Source of the DNA: Chryseobacterium aquaeductus
GTDB lineage: Bacteria; Bacteroidota; Bacteroidia; Flavobacteriales; Weeksellaceae
Direction: 5' to 3'
Assembly (NCBI RefSeq): GCF_905175375.1
Contig: NZ_CAJIMS010000001.1
Location: forward strand, 372,001 to 436,000
Length of the DNA stretch: 64,000 nucleotides
Shown: one piece after another, positions 18,244 to 26,787 of the stretch
How positions within the stretch are numbered: position 1 is the first letter of the stretch
Layout of the letters: the number at the start of each line of letters is the position of its first letter
Program-made: the position numbers and the translations under genes
The notes under the pieces: generated by a model
Databases searched by the model: none
Seen by the model: the letters and a program-made list of their open reading frames with translations, nothing else
Told to the model about the DNA's origin: nothing

Positions 18244-19305
18244 CTACCCTTCATACACATACGTCGTCAAATAATGAAGTTCAGCTGTGCTTGCTGCTTT
18301 AGATTCTGCTTCCGCCTGCTCCATAGAATATTGGGAATTGATTTCTTTACGTTGGAAAACAAAAGAATTATTGGCGTTTTTATCAACTATGTCTGCAAAA
18401 ATATGTTCGATCTCTGAATTCGCTAAGGTTGCGAAACCAATATCTTCAAAACCATGCATCAATCGTAAATCATCAAACTGAGCGAAGTTTTCGTTCACGA
18501 AACTTTGTAATTGCGGTCTGGATTCAAAATTTCCTGCCCAGATATTATAAGCGTACGTTTTTTTATTTGGCTTATCAAAAATACTCTGATATACGAAGTT
18601 TTCTCCCAAATAAGCTTCTCTTACCTGCGGGTCATTTGCCAATTCCTCAGGAAGACCTTCTTTCAATATCTTGCCTTCGAACATAATATACGTTTTGTTG
18701 GTAATCGCTAGAGTTTGCTGTACGTTGTGATCGGTAATAAGAATTCCTATATTTTTGTCGGTAAGGCTTCTCACAATTTTCTGAATATCTTCAACAGCAA
18801 TAGGATCTACTCCTGCAAAAGGTTCATCAAGTAATATAAAACTTGGGCTGGTTGCCAGACATCTTGCAATCTCCGTTCTACGTCTTTCACCACCGGAAAG
18901 TAAATCTCCCCGGTTTTTACGAACGTGCTGTAAAGAAAATTCTTCAATCAACTCATCACATTTTATCTGCTGCTCACGCTTTGAAAGTTTGGTCAATTGC
19001 AAAACTCCCATAATATTATCTTCAACCGAAAGTTTTCTGAATACTGAAGCTTCCTGAGCCAGATAACCGATACCTTTTTGTGCTCTTCGGTACATTGCAT
19101 CGGTCGTAATTTCCTGTTTATCCAGAAAAATTCTGCCAGAAGTAGGCTTTACCAAACCTACGATCATATAAAACGATGTGGTTTTTCCGGCTCCGTTTGG
19201 ACCGAGCAAACCAACAATTTCTCCCTGCTGAACCTCTACAGAAACGCCTTTCACTACTTTCTTGGGACCGTATTCTTTGATTAAGTTTTCTCCTCGTAAA
19301 ATCAT
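18244..19305 (-). CDS. lptB: LPS export ATPase LptB with C-terminal extension
   Basis: Residues 1-240 are a complete LptB: Walker A GLLGPNGAGKTT (Lys41), GYLAQEASVFRKLSVEDN, signature LLSGGERRRTEIARCLA, Walker B FILLDEPFAGVDPIAV and ITDHNV. LptB powers LPS extraction from the inner membrane with LptF/G. The product is 353 residues, about 110 more than E. coli LptB. The extra part contains YNIWAGNFESRPQLQSFVNE (Trp256), LMHGFEDIGF and a helical tail, recalling small Imm22-type domains. That relation is an impression only. A TATATTTG box ends four bases before the ATG. Confidence 0.9.
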   Translation of the reverse strand: MILRGENLIKEYGPKKVVKGVSVEVQQGEIVGLLGPNGAGKTTSFYMIVGLVKPTSGRIFLDKQEITTDAMYRRAQKGIGYLAQEASVFRKLSVEDNIMGVLQLTKLSKREQQIKCDELIEEFSLQHVRKNRGDLLSGGERRRTEIARCLATSPSFILLDEPFAGVDPIAVEDIQKIVRSLTDKNIGILITDHNVQQTLAITNKTYIMFEGKILKEGLPEELANDPQVREAYLGENFVYQSIFDKPNKKTYAYNIWAGNFESRPQLQSFVNENFAQFDDLRLMHGFEDIGFATLANSEIEHIFADIVDKNANNSFVFQRKEINSQYSMEQAEAESKAASTAELHYLTTYVYEG

Positions 19306-19309
19306 AGAG

Positions 19310-19317
19310 CAAATATA
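19310..19317 (-). promoter_or_regulatory. -7 promoter box of lptB, probably leaderless
   Basis: TATATTTG on the minus strand is separated from the lptB ATG by CTCT only. No clear -33 TTG was found at 17-23 nt. Confidence 0.45.
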
Positions 19318-19407
19318 TCAAAAATATAAATGCGCATCTGTAATTTAAAGTGTTGTAACATTTAAGATTTAGCACAGACCTATTAAAAACATCAAAAAAA
19401 TATCACC

Positions 19408-19701
19408 ATGGAAAACTACGGTTACACAAAAACGGAAAACAACAAAAATCACAACAGCAATCTTCCTTATCGTTCAGAAAAGAAAATTCCTGCTGCATTG
19501 TTGGGTATTTTAGTAGGTTGGCTTGCTTTAAATAAATTTTATCTAGGCTACACAAAAGAAGGCATCATTCAATTGATTTTAAATATCGTGACTTTTGGGG
19601 CAGCATCTGTTATCCCTTTTATTGAAGGCATTTTATACTTATTTATGAGTGATGAGCAGTTTGACAACACCTATGTTTACAATAAAAAAGGTTGGTTATA
19701 A
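19408..19701 (+). CDS. TM2-domain membrane protein
   Basis: A 97-residue protein. A polar N-terminus (residues 1-28) is followed by the TM2 signature: KKIPAALLGILVGWLALNKF with YLGYTKEGIIQLI forming the first helix and turn, then ILNIVTFGAASVIPFIEGIL as the second helix. TM2 proteins are small inner-membrane proteins of unknown molecular role. It is a lone gene between lptB and purK, divergent from lptB. Confidence 0.85.
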   Translation: MENYGYTKTENNKNHNSNLPYRSEKKIPAALLGILVGWLALNKFYLGYTKEGIIQLILNIVTFGAASVIPFIEGILYLFMSDEQFDNTYVYNKKGWL

Positions 19702-19728
19702 TTTAAAACTTTTCCTTTTAAAATTGTT

Positions 19729-20838
19729 TTAGGCAATCACTCTTACAATTGCTTTTACTTTGACCAATTTCTCCATCAGTTCCTCCCTGGAATCTGCTAA
19801 GACATTGATGTGTCCCATTTTTCTTCCGGGCTTGGTTTCTGTTTTTCCGTAAAGATGAATGTAGGTTTTTGGAAGTTTTAAAACCTCTTCCATTCCCTCA
19901 TAGATTACTTTTCCTGAAAAACCTTCTGCCCCAACTATATTCAGCATTCCGCTAAAGGTAAAAGTATCTGTATCTGCCAAAGGTAAATTTTTCACAGCAC
20001 GATACATTTGTTCAAATTGTGAATTGGCATTTCCTTCCTGACTTTGGTGTCCCGAATTGTGCAATCTAGGAGCCGTTTCGTTGACCCAAACTTTTCCTTC
20101 TTTATCTAAAAACAATTCGATGGCGAAAAGTCCCGGAGAATTTACAGCTTTCAAAAACTTACTTGTAATTGAATTAATTTGATTTTCAACATTTTCACTT
20201 AAAAAAACCGGACAAATATTAAAGTCTAGAAGATTTAATTTCGGGTCGGCAACCATTTCTGTCACAGGGAAAGTTTTAGTCTCACCATTTTCGTTGATGG
20301 CAACAATAATTGAAAGTTCTTTATCAATATCTACCAGTTTTTCTAACACTGAATCTTCCGTCCATAAATTTCTCAAGTCTTCAGAGGAGTGGATAATTTG
20401 TACTCCTTTTCCATCATAACCTCCGGTGTTCAGTTTTTGTACAAAAGGAAATTGAATTTTTATTTCATCTGAACTTCCGTCCATAATTTCAAATTCCGGA
20501 CTTGGTATATCGTGAGTTTTATAGAATTCTTTCTGAAGAATTTTTTGTTGAATGGTTTTAATAATTTTAGCATTCGGAACAACTTTTACACCTTGATTTT
20601 CCAATTCAGCCAAAGCATCGGCATTCACGTGTTCAATCTCAATGGTTACCACATCTTTATCTTGTCCGAAATTTAAAACCGTTTCGTAATCATTGAAACT
20701 TCCCTGTGTAAAATGCGAAATATTGTGACAAGGCGCATCCGAAGCCGGATCTAATGTATAAAATTCATCATCATATTTCAACGCTTCCTGAATGAACATT
20801 CTTCCAAGCTGTCCTCCTCCTAAAATTCCTATTTTCAT
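19729..20838 (-). CDS. purK: 5-(carboxyamino)imidazole ribonucleotide synthase
   Basis: This 369-residue ATP-grasp enzyme begins KIGILGGGQLGRMFIQEALK and contains VVTIEIEHVNADALAELENQ, FVQKLNTGGYDGKGVQ and WVNETAPRLHNSGHQSQEGN, the standard PurK blocks. It carboxylates aminoimidazole ribonucleotide with ATP and bicarbonate in purine synthesis. The length is normal. The next gene upstream on the same strand (DUF1543) ends 26 nt earlier, so the two may share a transcript. Confidence 0.94.
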   Translation of the reverse strand: MKIGILGGGQLGRMFIQEALKYDDEFYTLDPASDAPCHNISHFTQGSFNDYETVLNFGQDKDVVTIEIEHVNADALAELENQGVKVVPNAKIIKTIQQKILQKEFYKTHDIPSPEFEIMDGSSDEIKIQFPFVQKLNTGGYDGKGVQIIHSSEDLRNLWTEDSVLEKLVDIDKELSIIVAINENGETKTFPVTEMVADPKLNLLDFNICPVFLSENVENQINSITSKFLKAVNSPGLFAIELFLDKEGKVWVNETAPRLHNSGHQSQEGNANSQFEQMYRAVKNLPLADTDTFTFSGMLNIVGAEGFSGKVIYEGMEEVLKLPKTYIHLYGKTETKPGRKMGHINVLADSREELMEKLVKVKAIVRVIA

Positions 20839-20864
20839 TTTTTATTTTAATTAGATATTTTTTT

Positions 20865-21416
20865 CTATTTAATTTTATCAAGCATAAGGTAACCTAAAAA
20901 GGTGTAATTCTTCTGATTTTCTTCTTCAGACTTCCTGATTTTCAAAGAATATTTTTGCTTCATTTCGTCAGGAAGAATTTCGTTTACACTGAAAATATCA
21001 TCAATATCAACCCCGAACTTCTCATCAATATGGCTTCCTGCACCTTTGAAGCCCATTGTATTGTAAAACTCTGTCGATTTTGCTTTCTTCACCACTTCTC
21101 CCAATGTTTTCCCAACCATGAGATGCTGCTCATGAAATTCTTTGAAATGATCTTCTTTGTAACCGCCCAGATTTACAAAGAACAGTTTTTCTTCGTTCTC
21201 AAAAGTGTTTTTGGGCTCAACAACTATTTCGTAACCATCGGCGAATTTTACTTCCTGATAAGCGTCAATATGTATCTTTCCTTTGGCTTCGGTCCAAAAA
21301 TCTTTCATTACAGGAACAAGATCTTTCAAATTTTCGGCAATTCCGAAGAAGACATCATGTTGTTCTATATTTCTACCTTTTGGGGTTGCACCGAGAATGA
21401 TATAAAATAATTTCAT
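20865..21416 (-). CDS. DUF1543-domain protein
   Basis: A 183-residue cytoplasmic protein. The N-terminal MKLFYIILGATPKGRNIEQH followed by DVFFGIAENL is the DUF1543 pattern, repeated more weakly at about residues 80-145 (FFVNLGGYKEDHFKEFHEQH). No enzymatic role is known for the family. It lies directly upstream of purK, with a TATTTTTG box (21441-21434) 17 nt before its start. Confidence 0.78.
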   Translation of the reverse strand: MKLFYIILGATPKGRNIEQHDVFFGIAENLKDLVPVMKDFWTEAKGKIHIDAYQEVKFADGYEIVVEPKNTFENEEKLFFVNLGGYKEDHFKEFHEQHLMVGKTLGEVVKKAKSTEFYNTMGFKGAGSHIDEKFGVDIDDIFSVNEILPDEMKQKYSLKIRKSEEENQKNYTFLGYLMLDKIK

Positions 21417-21467
21417 TATGAATTTTCTTTTTGCAAAAATAAGGTAAAAAATAATCTTTCCTTAAAG

Positions 21468-21499
21468 TTTGGCTAAAAACGGCAATAGTTTTATATTTG
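21468..21499 (+). promoter_or_regulatory. Promoter of the TauE-like gene (-33/-7), probably leaderless
   Basis: TTTG (21468-21471) and TATATTTG (21492-21499) are separated by 20 nt, the best -33/-7 match in the window. The -7 box ends four bases before the ATG at 21504, so the transcript would begin at or beside the start codon. Confidence 0.65.
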
Positions 21500-21503
21500 T
21501 GAC

Positions 21504-22334
21504 ATGTCGGAAATCATTATTCTCTTTCTCGGTGCGATCTCAGCTGGTCTTTTAGGATCACTCACAGGTCTGGGAGGAGGAGTTATCATCATCCCTTTAT
21601 TGACGCTAGGTTTCGGAGTTCCGATGCATTACGCAATTGGTGCATCGCTGATCTCGGTAATCGGTACATCATCAGGAGCTGCGGTTGCTTTTGTGAAAGA
21701 AGGCTTCACCAACATGAGAATAGGAATGTTTTTGGAGATTGCCACTACGTCGGGTGCAATTGTAGGCGCATTGGTTTCCGGAATGCTGAATCCTAATACG
21801 ATAGGAATTATTTTCGCAAGTATTCTTCTATTAACAGTGATCCTTAATCTTAAAGGTAAACCAGATCATCAGGAGCCTTTATTAAAAGGAAGTCTTGAGG
21901 ATAAATTAAAACTTTACGGAACTTTTCCTGACAAAGGAGTTATGAAAAACTATGCCGCAAGAAATACCGTTCCGGGATTTTTTATGATGATGTTTGCAGG
22001 TGCGATGTCCGGACTTTTAGGAATTGGAAGCGGTGCATTGAAAGTTTTGGCAATGGATAATATGATGAGACTTCCATTCAAAGTTTCGACAACAACGAGC
22101 AATTTCATGATTGGGGTAACTGCAGTTGCAAGTTCGCTGATTTATTTCCAGAGAGGTGAAATCATTCCCGTAATTGTAGCACCAGTTTTGGTGGGAGTTG
22201 TTGTGGGAAGTTTTATAGGATCTAAAACTCTCATGGTTTCTAAAACGAAAAAATTAAAAACATTTTTTGCTATCGTGATTACCATTCTGTCACTTTACAT
22301 GATGTACAACGGTATAAACAGCAACTTTTCATGA
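21504..22334 (+). CDS. TauE/SafE-family membrane permease
   Basis: A 276-residue membrane protein with about eight hydrophobic helices and the internal two-fold repeat of the family: LGSLTGLGGGVIIIPLLTLG near the N-terminus and SGLLGIGSGALKVLAMDNMM in the second half, each followed by PMHYAIGASLISVIGTSSGA- or PFKVSTTTSNFMIGVTAVAS-type stretches. The family exports sulfite or other organosulfur anions. The substrate is not determined here. The stop overlaps the following DUF1634 gene (ATGA), a pairing common for this family. Confidence 0.88.
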   Translation: MSEIIILFLGAISAGLLGSLTGLGGGVIIIPLLTLGFGVPMHYAIGASLISVIGTSSGAAVAFVKEGFTNMRIGMFLEIATTSGAIVGALVSGMLNPNTIGIIFASILLLTVILNLKGKPDHQEPLLKGSLEDKLKLYGTFPDKGVMKNYAARNTVPGFFMMMFAGAMSGLLGIGSGALKVLAMDNMMRLPFKVSTTTSNFMIGVTAVASSLIYFQRGEIIPVIVAPVLVGVVVGSFIGSKTLMVSKTKKLKTFFAIVITILSLYMMYNGINSNFS

Positions 22335-22714
22335 AAAAGAACTTCACTGATTTAGATTTGAACCGTTCCGTTGGAAATCTCCTGAGATTGGGTGTTATTT
22401 TGTCGGTTATCACTTCTTTGATTGGTTTTGCGAAACTTTTTCTGGAAGGATTTAAAATGCCCAGAAAATACAAACTTCTCGACATGGGAACTTCATCAGA
22501 AAAAGTATGGAGTCATTTCTGGGAAACGCTCTGCAAAGGTGAAGGTATGGCAATTATTCAATTGGGAATTCTGATGCTTATTTTCACGCCATTGATGAGA
22601 ATTATTTTTGCTCTAATCGGTTATCTGAAAGAAAAAGATTATCTGTATGTGGTAATTTCTTCAATTGTTTTGGCGATTATGGCAGTAAGTTTTTTTACAG
22701 GTTATGCGCATTAA
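22331..22714 (+). CDS. DUF1634 membrane protein
   Basis: A 127-residue protein with three hydrophobic helices (LLRLGVILSVITSLIGFAKL; IIQLGILMLIFTPLMRIIFA; YLYVVISSIVLAIMAVSFFT). The N-terminal LNRSVGNLLRLGV and the LGILMLIFTPLMR motif fit DUF1634. It overlaps the TauE-like gene by 4 nt, indicating translational coupling, so it is probably an accessory partner of that permease. Biochemical function is unknown. Confidence 0.82.
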   Translation: MKKNFTDLDLNRSVGNLLRLGVILSVITSLIGFAKLFLEGFKMPRKYKLLDMGTSSEKVWSHFWETLCKGEGMAIIQLGILMLIFTPLMRIIFALIGYLKEKDYLYVVISSIVLAIMAVSFFTGYAH

Positions 22715-22764
22715 TTATAAATGATGATTGATTTTAATGATTGATCTCACAGTTTTTCTAAAAC

Positions 22765-23142
22765 TTAGTTTTCATAAAATTCCAAAGGTAAATCATCAGG
22801 ATCTTGTGTAAAGAAAAACGCTTTACCAGTAAACTCGTCGATCCTGATTTCTTCACATTTTAAACCTTTCAGAATTAATTCTTCACGTCTTTCATTTACA
22901 TTTTCAACTGAAAAAGCCAGATGTCGCAAACCACAGGATTCAGGTCTTGAAAGCCTTTGAGGAGGATTGGGAAACGAAAACAATTCTATAACATAATGGT
23001 CTCCTATGGCTAAATCTAACTTGTAAGAGCGTCTTTCTTCTCTATAAACTTCACGAATGATCTTCAATCCTAAAATTTCTGTGTAGAATTTTTTTGAAAC
23101 TTCGTAATCCGAACAGATAATGGCAATATGATGAATTTTCAT
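22765..23142 (-). CDS. VOC-family (glyoxalase-like) protein
   Basis: This 125-residue protein has two beta-alpha-beta-beta-beta modules: MKIHHIAIICSDYEVSKKFY and LRHLAFSVENVNERREELIL. The likely metal ligands His5 region, Glu in YVIELFSF, His in GLRHLAF and Glu in LPLEFYEN are present, as in the SMU1112c/YaeR subgroup of small glyoxalase-like enzymes. The substrate is unknown. It lies 5 nt downstream of the NTF2-like gene and is probably co-transcribed. Confidence 0.85.
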   Translation of the reverse strand: MKIHHIAIICSDYEVSKKFYTEILGLKIIREVYREERRSYKLDLAIGDHYVIELFSFPNPPQRLSRPESCGLRHLAFSVENVNERREELILKGLKCEEIRIDEFTGKAFFFTQDPDDLPLEFYEN

Positions 23143-23147
23143 GATGG

Positions 23148-23585
23148 TTATTTATTACAGTTTGTTCTTCTGGTATCAATTAGATATTGAATTTTCCAAG
23201 CTTCATTTTGTTTTATTAGCTGAAAACTATTCGCACCGCAGTGTGAAAATTTACCCTTATAATAAAATTCGTACGGTGTAAAAATGCTTGCCAGATTGCC
23301 GTCAATATGTACAGCTTCCACTTTTATTTTTTCGTCCGCATCATTTTTCGACAATTTAGAAATTGAAGAAATAAAATTTTCAATATTTTCAGTTTTTATC
23401 TTTCCATCTTTAGTTACACTCTGTAAAATAGCATCATGAGTAAATAAAGATTTCATCATTACAGAGTCTGCATTTTTCATGGCTAAAAATAGTTTTTCCA
23501 CCGTTTCTGTAGCTAAATGTTGATCATTTTTCTGACCAAAACAAAATGTACTGAAGAACACAAGAAATATAAAAAGTTTATTCAT
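23148..23585 (-). CDS. Secreted NTF2/SnoaL-like protein
   Basis: A 145-residue product with a signal peptide (MNKLFIFLVFFSTFCFGQ). The mature part matches the NTF2-like cone fold: TVEKLFLAMKNADSVMMKSL, FTHDAILQSVTKDGKIKTEN, then strands ASIFTPYEFYYKGKFSHCGA and SFQLIKQNEAWKIQYLIDTR. Such proteins often bind small hydrophobic ligands, and no catalytic residues can be assigned. The start is the ATG at 23585. It is upstream of the VOC gene in the same orientation. Confidence 0.78.
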   Translation of the reverse strand: MNKLFIFLVFFSTFCFGQKNDQHLATETVEKLFLAMKNADSVMMKSLFTHDAILQSVTKDGKIKTENIENFISSISKLSKNDADEKIKVEAVHIDGNLASIFTPYEFYYKGKFSHCGANSFQLIKQNEAWKIQYLIDTRRTNCNK

Positions 23586-23588
23586 CAA

Positions 23589-23893
23589 TTATCACTTTAA
23601 AGATTAAAAATAGCAATTATTTACAAACTATATCCACAGGCTGTTTTTGTTTTATTCTAAAGTCATTATTTACAAATCGATTACTTCAATTGATTTATCA
23701 CAAAACTACCTAAAAATCAAAAACATAAAGAATTAATCAACTGATTACAAGTATCATACACTTTGAATTTAATTTACTTGATCTTAAAAAATATTTTAGG
23801 TAAATCAATCGATTTACAATTAACAAAGTTTAAACCTTAAAGATTTGAAATGACTGAAAAATACCTTATTTTTAGACATTTATTTTTATAAAT
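23589..23893. other. AT-rich intergenic region with AATCGATT-type palindromes
   Basis: No gene is visible here. It holds several near-palindromes built from AATC/GATT halves: AAATCGATTACTTCAATTGATT around 23675-23700, AATCAACTGATT around 23733-23746, and AAATCAATCGATTT at 23803-23816. They resemble the AATCAA/TTGATT element by the TetR gene at 1.2 kb and could be regulator binding sites for the neighbouring genes. This is inference from shape only. Confidence 0.3.
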
Positions 23894-24976
23894 ATGTGGG
23901 AAACATACCTTGTTTTAGTAGGTCTACTTTTTGTTTTGACAATTTTACCAAAAATTCCAAATTCACATTGGATTTTTCGTTTTCCTGATTTCGGGAAGAT
24001 ACAGATTACCTATTTCACAGTCATTACTTTTGCTTTGGGATTTTTTGTAGAAAAGTCAGCATATTTTTGGTATCTGCAAGGTCTTTTGATTGTTATGTTT
24101 GTTTATCACGGTTTTACATTGATCAAATACACTAGATTATACAAGGTGAAAAAACATCAACAAACTGGAAATTCATCAAAAAAGCATCATTTTATTTCAG
24201 CAAACGTATATCAGTTTAATAAAGATTATAGCAAATTTATTAATCTTATTACAAAACATCAACCAGATGTTTTCCTGACGATGGAAAGCAACGGCGCTTG
24301 GGAAAAAGCTTTACAGGTTTTAGAAAAAGATTATCCTTTCCAGCATAAAGTTACACTTGAGAATACGTATGGAATGCACTTTTATTCTAAATTGAAAATC
24401 GTTGACGCAATAACTCATTATTTTGTAGCAGACGACATTCCCAGTATTGAAGCCCATTTGAAGACGGAAGATGGTTTTGATTTTGTTTTTTTCGGAGTAC
24501 ATCCGCCGCCGCCAAGCCCTACTGAAGAAGAAACTTCAAAAGAGAGAGATGGAGACTTGCTGAGTGTCGCAAAACGTGTGAAAGATTTTACAAAGCCTGT
24601 AATCGTGGTAGGAGATTTCAATAATGTTGCATGGTCTAAATCTTCTATTTTATTCAGAAAGACCAGTCATTTGATTGACCCGAGAGTCGGGCATGCTTTT
24701 GTCTCTACTTTTCATGCAAAATCCAGATTACTTCGATTTCCAATTGATCTGATGTTTCACAGTGAAGATATTTTCATTAAAGATTTAAAAACATTAGAAA
24801 ATTTCGGTTCGGATCATCTTCCTGTATATTGCGAATTTTTTATCGACCATCAAAACGATGATCAGGAAGAACGTGTAGAACAGGCAGATTCAGAAGAAAT
24901 AGAAGAAGCGGAAGAAATTATTGAGGAAGGAAAAGAGGAAAATGGAGAAAGAGATGCGGTGGTAACTGAGGATTGA
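23894..24976 (+). CDS. Membrane-anchored endonuclease/exonuclease/phosphatase-family protein
   Basis: The 360-residue protein has two to three N-terminal membrane helices (about residues 1-75), then an EEP domain: SANVYQFNKDYSKFINLITK, HQPDVFLTMESNGAWEKALQ (metal-binding Glu), YGMHFYSKLKIVDAITHYFV, FVFFGVHPPPPSP, VIVVGDFNNVAWSKSS (Asp/Asn) and ENFGSDHLPVYCEFFI (Asp/His). The active site would face the periplasm or outside. The last 40 residues are extremely acidic (runs of E and D). Related proteins include phosphodiesterases and nucleases. The substrate is unknown. Confidence 0.82.
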   Translation: MWETYLVLVGLLFVLTILPKIPNSHWIFRFPDFGKIQITYFTVITFALGFFVEKSAYFWYLQGLLIVMFVYHGFTLIKYTRLYKVKKHQQTGNSSKKHHFISANVYQFNKDYSKFINLITKHQPDVFLTMESNGAWEKALQVLEKDYPFQHKVTLENTYGMHFYSKLKIVDAITHYFVADDIPSIEAHLKTEDGFDFVFFGVHPPPPSPTEEETSKERDGDLLSVAKRVKDFTKPVIVVGDFNNVAWSKSSILFRKTSHLIDPRVGHAFVSTFHAKSRLLRFPIDLMFHSEDIFIKDLKTLENFGSDHLPVYCEFFIDHQNDDQEERVEQADSEEIEEAEEIIEEGKEENGERDAVVTED

Positions 24977-25045
24977 AACATTTCTATTTTTTGAAGGGAT
25001 GACGAAAATTCGAAAGAATTTTTCACTAGTAATCTAATACGTTTT

Positions 25046-25093
25046 GGCTAAAGCCCTATTGTTCATCAGAAAAAAAAGCGGACTAAAGTCCGC
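25046..25093. repeat. Two stacked palindromes of one shape; second is a terminator
   Basis: GGCTAAAGCC (25046-25055) and GCGGACTAAAGTCCGC (25078-25093) share the form stem-AA-stem and the core CTAAAG. An A run precedes the second, so on the minus strand it is a good terminator (stem, then T8). It contains the last codons of the minus-strand gene that ends at 25083. The paired arrangement looks like a REP-type extragenic palindromic repeat. Confidence 0.6.
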
Positions 25094-25616
25094 TCCTATT
25101 GATATATCTCACTCTTTGAGGCTTCTTACAACTAGAATATGTCCTTAAGAATGTATTAATTAAAACTTTAAGTTTTACTTTACTAATTGATAAATTTTTA
25201 AGATAAATAATTTGAAAATCAAACTTAGTAAATAAATAAACTATTATTTCAGATCCTTTTCCGCAAAGATAAAATCCTTTAATATCATTCCAAAAAAAAG
25301 TTTCAGTATTTTTAAAGGTTATTCCTATTTTATTTAAAAAAATTTCTTTATTATTTCTGATAAGTTTAACAATGATATATTGAAGTACAAAAGTTACTAA
25401 CCATCCTACAGGAAGAATTAACAAAAATTTATAGTCGTATCCAAAATCCTTAAAGTACTGAACTCCAATAAAGGTAGAAACTCCTGGTAAGACAAAGAAT
25501 TGTGCGTAATGAATTTTGCTTTTTAAAATAATAATTTTATCAGCAAGACTACTTTGGCAGAAGTGCATTTCTTTTCTTTGTCTATGACGTATTTGTAACT
25601 TTAAATTCCTTACCAT
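25083..25616 (-). CDS. Hypothetical membrane protein coupled to mvaD
   Basis: Not recognised. The 177-residue frame has two hydrophobic helices (IHYAQFFVLPGVSTFIGVQY; FLLILPVGWLVTFVLQYIIV) and a C-terminal beta-rich part (FKNTETFFWNDIKGFYLCGK, SEIIVYLFTKFDFQIIYLKN) similar in shape to small bacterial PH-like domains. The ATG at 25616 overlaps the mvaD stop by 7 nt, suggesting coupling. The first 16 residues are basic and may not be native, so the ATG at 25568 (MHFCQSSLAD) is an alternative. The stop codon lies inside a terminator hairpin. Confidence 0.5.
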   Translation of the reverse strand: MVRNLKLQIRHRQRKEMHFCQSSLADKIIILKSKIHYAQFFVLPGVSTFIGVQYFKDFGYDYKFLLILPVGWLVTFVLQYIIVKLIRNNKEIFLNKIGITFKNTETFFWNDIKGFYLCGKGSEIIVYLFTKFDFQIIYLKNLSISKVKLKVLINTFLRTYSSCKKPQRVRYINRSGL

Positions 25617-26668
25617 TTCATCACATCCTTCACCACTCCATTCTTCTGAGTATGCTGTAACAATTCTTTTTCTATAAAAGTTTTAATTTTATCTTCTGAA
25701 CCATCATTTGGAAACAGCAAATGTACGTTTGCACCAGCATCCAAAGTGAAAAATAATGGTAGCTCTGTTTGTCTTCTGAAATCCCAGATTTTATTGATGA
25801 CTTCGAGAGTTCCTGTTTTCATTAAAATAAAAGCAGGATCGCTCATCATCATCATGGCGTGAAGCGTTAAAGCTTCATGCTCAACCAATTTAATGAAAGC
25901 ATTCATATCACCACTTTTCAGAGTTTCTTTCATCGGAACAAAATTCTCTCTTGCTTCCAGAAATCTCCTTTCTGCGTAAGGATTTGTATTCATCAAACCA
26001 TGCCCAACCGTTGAAGAAACACTTTTTACACCTTCGTGTATTAATAAAACCCAATCATTAAAATCTTTGAAAACATCATGAATCTCAGAGTTTGGATATT
26101 GAACGGCAAATAAATCTGAACTACCTTCTACTTCATCAGATTCTCCCCAAACAACCAATCCGCTGTGCAAACTTCTGCAAGCACTTCCGCTTCCTAATCT
26201 AGCTAAAAATGAGGCTTTCTGTAGAGATTCTTCATCAGAATTTTTGCTTGAAAAAAATTCGTCTATTTTCATCAGACATTTTGCAATCGCTCCAAAACCT
26301 GAAGCCGAACTTGCAATTCCTGAGCTGTGAGGAAATGTATTTTCAGTTTTAATGATATATTTTCCTTTTAAAATCCAAGGAAGATACTGTGCGATATTTT
26401 TAAAATATTTCTCGATTTTCTCGGCAAATTTCAGTTCTTCATTTCCTGACAAAAAAGTCTGGACAGAAAACGGTTCATTAGCCAAAAATTCAATCGTAGT
26501 GTTGGTTTTACAATGATTTAAAGTATAACTGATACTTGGGTTTGCAGGAATCTGATTTTCGTATTTTCCCCAATATTTGATCAGGGCAATATTTGACGGA
26601 CAGCTTTCTGAAACTGTTGTAGATTGTATAGTATAATTCTCTTTTCCTAAGAAGTCTTGTGTTGTCAT
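25610..26668 (-). CDS. mvaD: Diphosphomevalonate decarboxylase
   Basis: A 352-residue GHMP-family enzyme: CPSNIALIKYWGKYENQIPA with NPSISYTL at the N-terminus, FPHSSGIASSASGFGAIAKC as the glycine-rich nucleotide loop, RLGSGSACRSLHSGLVVWGE and a C-terminal FFTLDAGANVHLLF. It makes isopentenyl diphosphate from mevalonate diphosphate in the cytoplasm, showing that this organism uses the mevalonate pathway, as many Flavobacteriia do. Length is typical. The small membrane-protein gene follows with a 7-nt overlap. Confidence 0.93.
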   Translation of the reverse strand: MTTQDFLGKENYTIQSTTVSESCPSNIALIKYWGKYENQIPANPSISYTLNHCKTNTTIEFLANEPFSVQTFLSGNEELKFAEKIEKYFKNIAQYLPWILKGKYIIKTENTFPHSSGIASSASGFGAIAKCLMKIDEFFSSKNSDEESLQKASFLARLGSGSACRSLHSGLVVWGESDEVEGSSDLFAVQYPNSEIHDVFKDFNDWVLLIHEGVKSVSSTVGHGLMNTNPYAERRFLEARENFVPMKETLKSGDMNAFIKLVEHEALTLHAMMMMSDPAFILMKTGTLEVINKIWDFRRQTELPLFFTLDAGANVHLLFPNDGSEDKIKTFIEKELLQHTQKNGVVKDVMKW

Positions 26669-26787
26669 AGTTGAGTTATAATAGTAAACCTAATTTCAAA
26701 CCCCAAAATTATTTTATCTTAAATACGCTGAGATTCCTACGGAATGACAAACTTTGTGATGATTTTATTTGAGGTGATTGGTTTTAA

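Noticed and set aside
20955..21410. Plus-strand frame of 151 codons opposite the DUF1543 gene
   Set aside because: It is fully antisense to a recognised coding region and has no conserved motif.
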